Made by a program: the position numbers and the translations under genes. Below the pieces are notes generated by a model, which was given only the letters and a program-made list of their open reading frames with translations, ran no database searches and was not told the origin of the DNA. A stretch of DNA of 8,070 bases from a bacterium (GTDB taxonomy: Bacteria; Muiribacteriota; Ozemobacteria; Ozemobacterales; Ozemobacteraceae). Positions within the stretch are counted from its first letter, which is position 1, and the number at the start of each line of letters is the position of its first letter. Of this stretch, positions 1-5,682 are shown piece after piece. The stretch is from positions 1-8,070 of the forward strand of contig JACPTH010000274.1 of assembly GCA_016192885.1 (NCBI GenBank), written 5' to 3'.

Positions 1-84
1 AAGCCTCCTAGGACAAACGATAAATCGATGCTACTTGACCTTTATCGGATTAAAATGAGAAGGAATTTAGTCGTTGAAAAATGA
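1..84 (+). CDS. Possible 3' end of an upstream gene (partial)
   Basis: Frame 1 is open from the first base of the window to a TGA at 82-84, giving 27 codons that end in ...LVVEK. The translated tail is rich in Leu, Arg and Lys (it includes LLDLYRIKMRRN), which would suit a cytosolic helix at a protein C-terminus. The stretch is far too short to identify a family. A 27-codon open frame can occur by chance, and frame 2 is also open as far as a TGA at 55-57, so the call rests only on open frame and composition. Confidence 0.3.
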   Translation, partial: KPPRTNDKSMLLDLYRIKMRRNLVVEK

Positions 85-142
85 AATTCTTTTCCCAATT
101 TTTAGAACTCGATTTTTCCTTACACTTTAATTATAGTAAACC

Positions 143-304
143 TTCAGCTATCAGCGGTCAGCATTCAGCAAAAAACCTAGGAAACTCTTTACCCCCCACA
201 CCACCTCCATTTATGTCAAACTTTGAGGACCCTTCGATATTTCAAATTTCTTTGCATTCTTAAACCGCATTCTCAGTGCATTTAGCTGATGGCTGATAGC
301 TGAA
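143..304. repeat. Inverted pair of 7-nt-period TCAGCNN repeats
   Basis: The left arm (143-171) is four consecutive 7-nt units: TCAGCTA, TCAGCGG, TCAGCAT and TCAGCAA. The right arm (277-304) carries the complementary form, with units TAGCTGA (283-289), TGGCTGA (290-296) and TAGCTGA (297-303). By hand, the 28-nt arms match at about 21 positions, with the first 13 identical. They enclose about 105 nt of unremarkable sequence. The arms could pair in a transcript or mark the ends of a small non-autonomous element. No target-site duplication was recognised. Repeats of this general TCAGC type are familiar between genes in many environmental bacteria; their function is unknown. Confidence 0.7.
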
Positions 305-419
305 TGCCTACCAATTATTGGGAAGTCGAAATGAATTGAAATAACCCTTTAAAGTTCACCGCAAATTCGTCGATAGGTTAGAAAGGATATTCCTTCGCCC
401 TTTAGTTAGGGATTACTTT

Positions 420-424
420 GGAGG
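420..424 (+). promoter_or_regulatory. Ribosome binding site GGAGG of the lipoprotein gene
   Basis: GGAGG lies six bases before the ATG at 431. This is an ideal Shine-Dalgarno match, and it supports 431 over the in-frame ATG at 512, even though the hydrophobic signal segment begins only at 512. Confidence 0.7.
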
Positions 425-430
425 CAACCA

Positions 431-1780
431 ATGGAAAGTTTAAATAAAACATACAAGCAATTAGCTTTTCTTCCTGAAAAACAAATCAGTTGGCCCCCCC
501 AAAAACCGCGCATGATACTCTTACTTTTCTTAGTTTTTTCAAGCTTTTTTTTCGCGGGGTGCGAAAAAGGTTCGCTTGGCGTAAAAAATGGAGCAATCCA
601 AGGATACGTTTTAGATGGGGCCAATAACACTCCTTTAGCTGATGTCCTTATTAGGGCGACTTCATCCGCTCAGGGAAAAACGGTAAGAGAGGCTCTCACC
701 GGCGGGGACGGAAGCTACGTTCTCTCTGATTTGGTTACTGACGGGCAACATGAATGGGAAATTGTTCCCCAAAAATTTGGATGGGTTGCAAGCATTCCCC
801 CCGGATTAAAAATTTCGGTTACCGTTGGAAACGGAGAAACCGCGAGAGCGCCATTAATTTTTATGGCCAAAACCGGGGCTACCGTAAAAGGGACCCTAAG
901 AGGGTATCCAATCGACTCTATTACCGGCGCCCCAATTCAAAACTTTACTGTCAGCAAGGAAAATCCCTCACGCTTTAAAAAATTTGAGACCGCTCAGGAG
1001 TTTAAGGAAAGCGGCTGGATTGGCTTAGAAAGCGGATTCACCGTCTTTAAAATTACCTCCGAGAATTATGATAATTTCATTACCCCAACCCTAACCACTG
1101 ACCCCAAGGCCGTGGTTATTTCGGAAACTCCCTTTAATCTGGGTGTCGTAAAGATGACCCCGCTTACTCTCGCCATTTCAGGAACGTTGAGAAACCTTCC
1201 CGGATACATACTCGGGGATTCTACTTTTAACCAAAATACCAAGATTTGGGCTGAATCCGCGGGAAGAATCGTTGCCACAGGGACAACCCAGGCAATAGAA
1301 GGTAGCGCAATCTATAATCTCTTTGGAGTTCCGTCAAGCGTAGGAAATGTTGCGGTCAAATGTAAAGTCCGAGGGTATGATGTTATTACCATTAATCCAT
1401 CCGTGACAATTCCCAAACAGCGTCCAAGCGGGATGATTGCCGGGATAGATGCGGATTTTGCAACCATCAAACCCATAAAACGCGATGTAAGAGTTGTGGT
1501 TCAGGGTTTAGCTCCCGCAGATGACAAACCATCCAGCTTTGAAAGTGGTGAGACCGCTCGCGTCTACATTCGCCAAGGGGGAAAAGATATTGTGCCCTAC
1601 GTTGACGTGGTAGGCAATAATTACATGGCCGAAGCTTATTTCAGCGGTGTCGTGACCGGGTATGAAATTGAGTTTCTTGTAGTCAACTTGACCCGCGGCT
1701 GGTTAAAAGGTGAATTACCAAAGGAAAAAATTCCCGAAGATGGCGGAACAACTTACACCGTGACAGTTCAATTAAAATAG
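431..1780 (+). CDS. Lipoprotein with carboxypeptidase-regulatory-like (beta-sandwich) domain
   Basis: This 449-residue protein is probably exported and lipid-anchored. A hydrophobic run at residues 28-41 is followed by the lipobox FAGC, with Cys44 as the predicted lipidated residue. The residue after it is Glu, not Asp, so in a diderm it would be expected in the outer membrane. The segment before the hydrophobic run is 27 residues long and contains K and R, which is unusually long. A start at 512 would give a 17-residue signal but would lack positive charge and a ribosome binding site. Residues about 55-118 have the pattern of a carboxypeptidase-regulatory-like fold: IQGYVLDG, PLADVLIRA, then GDGSYVLSDL. 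Two further segments begin alike (TVKGTLRGYP at 151 and ISGTLRNLPG at 249), suggesting serial beta-sandwich modules to the C-terminus. No catalytic motif is visible, so a structural or binding role at the cell surface is inferred. A run of seven C and five A at 494-505 lies before the signal, and an indel there would alter the N-terminus. Confidence 0.85.
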   Translation: MESLNKTYKQLAFLPEKQISWPPQKPRMILLLFLVFSSFFFAGCEKGSLGVKNGAIQGYVLDGANNTPLADVLIRATSSAQGKTVREALTGGDGSYVLSDLVTDGQHEWEIVPQKFGWVASIPPGLKISVTVGNGETARAPLIFMAKTGATVKGTLRGYPIDSITGAPIQNFTVSKENPSRFKKFETAQEFKESGWIGLESGFTVFKITSENYDNFITPTLTTDPKAVVISETPFNLGVVKMTPLTLAISGTLRNLPGYILGDSTFNQNTKIWAESAGRIVATGTTQAIEGSAIYNLFGVPSSVGNVAVKCKVRGYDVITINPSVTIPKQRPSGMIAGIDADFATIKPIKRDVRVVVQGLAPADDKPSSFESGETARVYIRQGGKDIVPYVDVVGNNYMAEAYFSGVVTGYEIEFLVVNLTRGWLKGELPKEKIPEDGGTTYTVTVQLK

Positions 1781-1819
1781 ATTTTTCAATTCATTTTAAG
1801 TTTCCGAACCCCCAAGAAA

Positions 1820-2161
1820 ATGAATAAAACCTCGGTCTTTGGAAAAGCAAAAGGAGCAAGTTATTATCAAGACGGTTTGGCTTTCGATTCGGAAGGAAAA
1901 ACCCAGGAAGCTATTGAAGCCTATAGAATGGCCGTGGCCCTTGATCCGGAAATGGCTGAAGCTCATTATAACCTCGGCGTTAACCTGGCTTTTCAGGGAA
2001 ACTTCGATGAAGCGATTCGATGCTGGCGAAGAGCGGTTTGGTTGAATGGTAACTTTACCCAAGATCTGATCACCGCGTTTGATTTGGACCATGAATTAAA
2101 GGAATCGGATTTAATCCCCATTTTCTCGTTCCCGAAAAAGTTTTCTCTTTCAAAACCCTAA
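1820..2161 (+). CDS. Small TPR-repeat protein
   Basis: This 113-residue protein is built mostly of two tetratricopeptide repeats, at about residues 13-45 and 46-79. The TPR signature residues are clear: G19-x-A21 and AIEAYRMAVALDP in repeat 1, then YNLGVNLAFQG and DEAIRCWRRAVWL in repeat 2. There is no signal peptide or membrane segment, so it is probably cytosolic. TPR arrays bind other proteins, but the partner cannot be told from this sequence. The last 34 residues are not repeat-like and end in a short basic and aromatic tail. It starts 39 nt after the lipoprotein stop, so co-transcription is plausible. The ribosome binding site is weak (AAGAAA just before the ATG), which fits reliance on the upstream gene's translation. 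Confidence 0.8.
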   Translation: MNKTSVFGKAKGASYYQDGLAFDSEGKTQEAIEAYRMAVALDPEMAEAHYNLGVNLAFQGNFDEAIRCWRRAVWLNGNFTQDLITAFDLDHELKESDLIPIFSFPKKFSLSKP

Positions 2162-2221
2162 TAAAAGTCCCAGAAGAGAGAATATAGCCGTTCTAAATGA
2201 TTCTTAATCCGGAGTAAAATT

Positions 2222-2371
2222 ATGCCTTATTGTTGGGAGATTTATAACAAATCAAATTGTTCGAGCTGCGAACTCTACCAGAACTTTCAATCCGGAAAGT
2301 TAAACCTTCAATCATCAAAAGATATTGTAATTATCGCCGATGATTGGCAGCTCCCTTTGAAAACCAAGTAA
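2222..2371 (+). CDS. 49-residue cysteine micro-protein with a CWE...C-x2-C motif
   Basis: A 49-codon frame starts at an ATG with a good ribosome binding site (GGAG at 2211-2214, seven bases upstream) and ends at TAA 2369-2371. Its N-terminus has Cys4-Trp5-Glu6, then Cys13-x2-Cys16 followed by ELY. This resembles the first half of the small 'CW' cysteine motifs (CWE...C..CPAY) found in short proteins and in sensory proteins of various environmental bacteria. Three closely placed cysteines could bind a metal or an iron-sulfur cluster, but the usual second Cys-Trp half is absent. The rest (DIVIIADDW at about 34-42) is short and mixed. It lies 60 nt after the TPR gene on the same strand and may be the last gene of that cluster. 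Its reality rests on the ribosome binding site, the motif and the position; the function is unknown. Confidence 0.6.
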   Translation: MPYCWEIYNKSNCSSCELYQNFQSGKLNLQSSKDIVIIADDWQLPLKTK

Positions 2372-2406
2372 TTATTTTGTTTTCAAGTTTTGTTTTTTTC
2401 TCCGCG

Positions 2407-2441
2407 ATTCTGAATTCTGACTCCTGGCTTCTGAATACCTG
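2407..2441. repeat. 7-nt-period repeat, consensus about ATTCTGA
   Basis: Five adjacent 7-nt units are visible: ATTCTGA, ATTCTGA, CTCCTGG, CTTCTGA and ATACCTG. It has the same heptad spacing as the repeat near 144-303 but a different consensus. Its antisense translation gives the 'SQESEF' string often seen in spurious proteins annotated across such repeats. It is probably a member of a dispersed family. Confidence 0.6.
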
Positions 2442-2549
2442 GGAAACTTCTAGCAAATTTTTTCCTCCGAGTGAACGCTTACTATTTTTCAACAATGATA
2501 CGCTTAAAGGCGTGATTACCAAACAACGCTAAAGAAGTTAGTTCTCTGG

Positions 2550-2647
2550 GAGAACGAGATTTCTCCCTTTGGTCGAAATGACAGCATTATTTGTCATTCC
2601 GAACGCATTATTTGTCATTCCGAACGAATGTGAGGAATCTAATTCTC
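2550..2647. repeat. Imperfect inverted-repeat element (TGTCATTCCGAAC type)
   Basis: The left arm 2550-2583 (GAGAACGAGAT ... CGAAATGACA) pairs imperfectly with the right arm 2613-2647 (TGTCATTCCG ... GAGGAATCT ... TTCTC) over about 34 nt. The outer end is also part of a small perfect hairpin, GTTCTC-TGG-GAGAAC, at 2541-2555. The TGTCATTCCGA...GAGGAATCT end resembles a widespread family of intergenic palindromic repeats, so it is read as a small non-coding mobile-type or REP-like element. No coding capacity is present. Confidence 0.65.
2584..2625. repeat. Perfect 21-bp tandem duplication
   Basis: The 21-bp unit beginning GCATTATTTGTCATTCC and ending GAAC occurs twice back to back, at 2584-2604 and 2605-2625, with no mismatch. 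It duplicates the tip of the right arm of the surrounding inverted element, as replication slippage would. Confidence 0.9.
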
Positions 2648-2671
2648 ATTCATGAAGTAGACTTTTTACAC

Positions 2672-2715
2672 AGAATTTAGCCTTCCTTGTTAATCACGCT
2701 TAAAGGCTAAATTTT
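2672..2715. terminator. Long-stem hairpin, possible terminator between convergent genes
   Basis: AATTTAGCCTT at 2674-2684 is exactly complementary to AAGGCTAAATT at 2703-2713, and the stem extends by a G-U and an A-U pair. The loop is 18 nt. On the plus strand the second arm runs into a short T-rich stretch (ATTTTAG). The stem is AT-rich and there is no long U tract, so termination is only a possibility; it might act on either strand, given its place between converging genes. Confidence 0.3.
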
Positions 2716-2728
2716 AGAGGCACACTTT

Positions 2729-2788
2729 CGTCATGCCGGTGAAAACCGGCATCCAAGCTTCTGGATTCCGGCTTTCGCCGGAATGACG
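2729..2788. repeat. REP-like double-hairpin palindrome
   Basis: The 26-nt arms at 2729-2754 and 2763-2788 are near-perfect inverted copies around the centre AAGCTTCT. Each arm is itself a hairpin: GCCGGT-GAAA-ACCGGC on the left and TTCCGGC-TTTC-GCCGGAA on the right. The form CGTCATNCCGG...CCGGNATGACG, joined through GGAT..., is a familiar intergenic palindrome in many bacterial genomes. It lies 46 bp past the stop of the pilT-like gene, where its hairpins could stabilise the transcript end. Confidence 0.8.
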
Positions 2789-2833
2789 GTGCCAAAACTT
2801 CGGTTGTTTAGCTTTGATACGTATAATTGTTTT

Positions 2834-3373
2834 TCAATGCCCCTTTACCTGCGGAGTAGTTGAGATTGCGGGCTTTCCTACTCCGGGGGATTGCGCGCCC
2901 GGTTGCGCGGGTTGATTAGGCTTTGGAGTTTGGGGCTTCTTTTCCCCTCCGATGCGGTCTTTAACCCGCTTTTCAAAATCCTTTTTGTCGTCCGAATTCT
3001 TGTACCCGTCTTCATAAGTAATTTTCTTTTTTAGAACAAGGTCTTCAAGACATTGGTCCATGGTGATCATCCCGTCATTTCGGCTTGTTTGCATAATGGA
3101 AATGAGCTGATCGATTTTGTCTTCTTTAATGCAACGGCGAACAGGCGTAGACCCGATCAATACTTCATAAGCCAAAACTCTTCCTGACGAAAGATAGGCA
3201 GGAATCAATTTTTGGGAGAGAATCCCTCGCAAGGTACCCGCAAGTTGCATTTGAATCATTCTTTGCTGGTCGCCTGGAAAACTTCCGGTAACCCGGTGAA
3301 TAGATTCATAAGCATGTTTCCGCCGCGGCAATCGCAAGTTGCATGGTTTCAAGGTCCCGCATCTCTCCGACAA
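2834..3373 (-). pseudogene. C-terminal fragment of the broken HEAT-PilT ATPase (frame-shifted)
   Basis: This frame carries the C-terminal part of a PilT-type ATPase but no start of its own. The apparent TTG start at 3373 and the first 20 codons are an out-of-frame reading of the N-terminal gene. Homology begins at about 3313 with AYESIHRV, then GDQQRMIQMQLAGTLRGI, LAYEVLIGSTPVR, IKEDKIDQL and GMITMDQCLEDL. These follow the order of PilT after its His box: core helices, then the QTGMQTMDQ-like segment. A 40-residue Gln/Pro/Gly-rich tail (GEKKPQTPKP...) follows, beyond the normal PilT end. Joined to the upstream fragment with the missing 12 residues restored, the protein would be about 932 residues. 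No ribosome binding site supports independent translation. The alternative is a single intact gene with a sequencing or assembly error at 3314. Confidence 0.8.
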
Positions 3374-5597
3374 GAATCACGTCAGGGTCTTCTCTTAAAG
3401 CGCTTCGAAGGGCGTTTGAAAATGAGAGGGTGTTCGTTCCCAATTCGCGTTGGCTTACCACCGACCGTTTATGAGGGTGTACAAATTCGATCGGATCTTC
3501 TATCGTAATGATATGGTCATAGCGACTCCGATTGATATGATCGATCATTGAAGCCAAGGTAGTCGATTTTCCCGAACCGGTCGCCCCGGTAACAATTATT
3601 AAACCGTTTTTGTTATTGCAAATCCTTTCCATGATTGCCCGCTCAAGAGATAGTTCTTCGAAAGTAGGAACGACGTTGGGAATTATCCGAAAAACTCCCG
3701 CTATCCCGTTTTTTTGCGCGAAAACATTTACACGGAACCTGGCGCAGTCGGAAATCTCGTGAGAAAAATCAAGCTCCATGTTTTTCTGGAAAGTTTCCTT
3801 TTGGGCGTCATTCATAAGAGAGAACAATAAAAATCGACTTTTCTCGGGTGTTATCGATTCAAATGTTGTTCTGATTAGTTCCCCGTGAATTCTTATGCTC
3901 GGGGGCAAACCTATACTGATGTGAAGGTCTGAACCCCTCTCCTCGTGAAGATAATAAAGGAGTTCTTTTATGTCCGTAACATTTGACTTATTGTAGCTTC
4001 TTTTCAAAACCCGGGTCTCAACATTTTCCGGCTGAAGGCTGTCTAGGGTTATTTTCTCTTTCTTTAAAACCGACTCGATTTGCTCGGATGAAAGTTTTGA
4101 GGCTAAAGAGATGATTCGATCTTTCTCGACGTCTGTTCCCTGCTCGTAAAGTGAAAGGAATGATGATATACCAATGTAATTGCGATGTTTAAGTATTTCC
4201 TTCGCCCAATAGGCGATGTCAATATTTCTATCCATGGTGGAAAGAACCAGATCTTTTAAAAAAGCTTCCTTGGGTTGCTTGGAAAGGTTCTCAACAATTG
4301 TGTGTCTAATTGAAATGTCTTTGTCGTCTAATTTTAGAAGCAACAAACCCGCGATCAACTCAAACTTTTGAAGCTTGCAAATTGCCTCTATCGCATAACC
4401 CCTGATGAGGGTATTTTTTGAATTGTCAATCAAAAAAAGCAAAGGCCGCAACGCATCTTTTGAACCTATCTCCCCTAAAACCCGCAAAACCGGTAAAATA
4501 ATTTGCTCATCTTCGGTGTCAAGATAAGATAAAAGAGAATCAATTGCATGAACTCCCAATCGGGCCAAAATTTTAACGGCGTAATCTTGAATAAAAACTG
4601 ATTCGTCTTTCAAAAAATAGGAAAGCTCTTTAACGACAAGCGGATCTTTTACCTCTGAGAGCGCCGTAAGCATGTAATATTTTGTTTCTTGCGTAAGCGT
4701 TCCGAAAAACTTTTCTAAAAATTCCTTTGTTTCAAGCTGTAACACCCTTCCCAATAGCAGCATTATCGCAATCCTGGTTTCTTGAGATGCTGTCGGAAAA
4801 ATGGAAAACAAAGGCTTCGTTATTTCTCTCCCCCAGTTACAAAGCGCCTTAACGGCTTCCTCGCGAACCACCATCGAGGGGTCGCTTAACAATTGGATAA
4901 GCGAGGATAGTGAAGTCTCATTTCTAATTTCTCCAAGCCCGGCGCAGATAAAGGGCCTGACAATTCCGGTTTGATCCGCATCAAGCATTCGTTGGAACAG
5001 GGTAATCGATTTCTGTTTCAGAATTAGAGGAATAATCTTTATGCAATCATATTTTTGCTTGCTTGGACAAGAAAGGAAATATTCTTGGATAACCTGATAA
5101 ATGGAATCGCCTTTCTCAATAAGAAGCTTCTTCGCCTGCTTTCGAATAATCCAACTCGGATCGCTGAGTTTCTCCAACAGACAAAGAATTACCGGACGGT
5201 CTGAATCTTTTGCCAAAGCGTCCAGAATGAATTTGCGAATTTCATCATTCTCCTTACTGTTGGCGATGTTAAACAACTCGTCTTTGGGAAGAAAGTCTAA
5301 TTCAACAAGCATGAAGTATGCCCAAAACCGAACCGTTGTGTCAGTCGAAAGCCTAAGGGCGGGAAGAATTTCCTTCAAAATAGTTGGATAATTGCAAACG
5401 ACTTGGACGACCTTTTTTTGAATGGATTCAAAGCGGCTTGAAAGAGCTATGGGTAAAATAGTTGAAATGATTTTCCGCTGCTTCTCGGTACTTTGCGATT
5501 GCAGCAACGAAGCTAATTTGTCAATCCCCGTTTCGGAATCTAAATAATCCGAACTTCGAAGTTTGTCTTGAAGACTTATTAGAATCTCTTCAATCAT
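3306..5597 (-). CDS. pilT: HEAT-repeat/PilT-type ATPase fusion, truncated by a frameshift
   Basis: The 763-codon frame joins two parts. Residues 1 to about 520 are helical HEAT-like repeats, for example LEKLSDPSWIIRKQAKKLL, IQLLSDPSMVVREEAVKAL and LFLIDNSKNTLIRGYAIEAI, each with the DPSxxVR-A style turn. Residues about 540-761 are the start of a type IV pilus retraction ATPase: SDLHISIGLPPSIRIHGEL (PilT N-terminal sensor fold), Walker A GATGSGKS (671-678), Asp box IITIEDPIEFVH (about 696-707), SVVSQRELG (712-720) and Walker B REDPDVILVGEMRD (735-748). PilT hexamers hydrolyse ATP at the inner-membrane base of type IV pili to pull the fibre in; the HEAT part would be expected to dock a partner. 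The frame stops at TGA 3306-3308, just after AAET, losing the His box and the rest of the domain (see the 2834-3373 fragment). As drawn, the product should be inactive. The ribosome binding site is weak (GAG about 10 bases upstream). Confidence 0.85.
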   Translation of the reverse strand: MIEEILISLQDKLRSSDYLDSETGIDKLASLLQSQSTEKQRKIISTILPIALSSRFESIQKKVVQVVCNYPTILKEILPALRLSTDTTVRFWAYFMLVELDFLPKDELFNIANSKENDEIRKFILDALAKDSDRPVILCLLEKLSDPSWIIRKQAKKLLIEKGDSIYQVIQEYFLSCPSKQKYDCIKIIPLILKQKSITLFQRMLDADQTGIVRPFICAGLGEIRNETSLSSLIQLLSDPSMVVREEAVKALCNWGREITKPLFSIFPTASQETRIAIMLLLGRVLQLETKEFLEKFFGTLTQETKYYMLTALSEVKDPLVVKELSYFLKDESVFIQDYAVKILARLGVHAIDSLLSYLDTEDEQIILPVLRVLGEIGSKDALRPLLFLIDNSKNTLIRGYAIEAICKLQKFELIAGLLLLKLDDKDISIRHTIVENLSKQPKEAFLKDLVLSTMDRNIDIAYWAKEILKHRNYIGISSFLSLYEQGTDVEKDRIISLASKLSSEQIESVLKKEKITLDSLQPENVETRVLKRSYNKSNVTDIKELLYYLHEERGSDLHISIGLPPSIRIHGELIRTTFESITPEKSRFLLFSLMNDAQKETFQKNMELDFSHEISDCARFRVNVFAQKNGIAGVFRIIPNVVPTFEELSLERAIMERICNNKNGLIIVTGATGSGKSTTLASMIDHINRSRYDHIITIEDPIEFVHPHKRSVVSQRELGTNTLSFSNALRSALREDPDVILVGEMRDLETMQLAIAAAETCL

Positions 5598-5682
5598 AAT
5601 GGCTCAACTCTGGAAATATGATATCATAAAACATCCTGGAACCTGAATATGGATTATCACTTCTAAATTAAGGAAAATGTGC
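5598..5682. promoter_or_regulatory. Divergent promoter region of the pilT-like gene and pckA, with a 12-bp palindrome
   Basis: This short interval must hold the promoters for both divergent genes. It contains the perfect palindrome TATGATATCATA at 5617-5628. Each strand of it reads TATGAT, a good -10 hexamer, and it could equally be an operator. No convincing -35 box was found 17 nt away on either strand (TCATAA on plus, CATATT on minus). On the plus side, AGGA at 5671-5674 is the ribosome binding site. It is only two bases from the ATG at 5677 but eight from the ATG at 5683, so 5683 is the better pckA start. Confidence 0.35.

Larger units (their letters stand above)
85..430. other. Non-coding intergenic region upstream of the lipoprotein gene
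   Basis: No credible gene is seen here. The one open frame in the interval (from 81) has no good ribosome binding site, and its middle is a translation of the heptad repeat, so it is not called. The interval holds the inverted heptad repeat (144-303). It must also contain the promoter of the lipoprotein gene, but no sigma70-type hexamer pair with 16-18 nt spacing stands out. TTGAAA at 336-341 has no matching -10 box. Confidence 0.6.
2372..2833. other. Convergent intergenic region filled with repeats
   Basis: This 462-bp stretch lies between the plus-strand micro-protein gene and the 3' end of the minus-strand pilT-like gene. It holds a 7-nt-period repeat (2407-2441), an imperfect inverted element with an internal 21-bp tandem duplication (2550-2647), a long-stem hairpin (2672-2715) and a REP-like double-hairpin palindrome (2729-2788). 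Short open frames on both strands (2344-2532 and 2331-2522) overlap the first repeat and look like chance reading of it, so no gene is called. Confidence 0.7.

Noticed and set aside
35..56. TTGACC ... TAAAAT as a promoter
   Set aside because: The spacing is only 10 nt, far from the 16-18 nt needed.
81..263. 60-codon plus-strand frame at 81-263
   Set aside because: It has no good ribosome binding site, and its middle translates the TCAGCNN repeat (SAISGQHSA). It looks like chance.
1796..2092. 98-codon minus-strand frame opposite the small TPR gene
   Set aside because: The plus strand codes for clear TPR motifs; the opposite frame is a shadow.
2331..2532. Two overlapping 62-63-codon frames, one per strand
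   Set aside because: Both read across the heptad repeat. The plus-strand one starts inside the micro-protein gene without its own ribosome binding site, and no family pattern is seen.
3306..3373. Programmed frameshift joining the two pilT-like frames
   Set aside because: A simple -1 or +1 shift would not restore the missing 12 conserved residues, and no slippery heptamer or following stem-loop was recognised at the junction. A 35-nt deletion fits better.
3212..3508. 98-codon plus-strand frame opposite the pilT-like gene
   Set aside because: It is antisense to conserved PilT motifs on the minus strand and has no features of its own.
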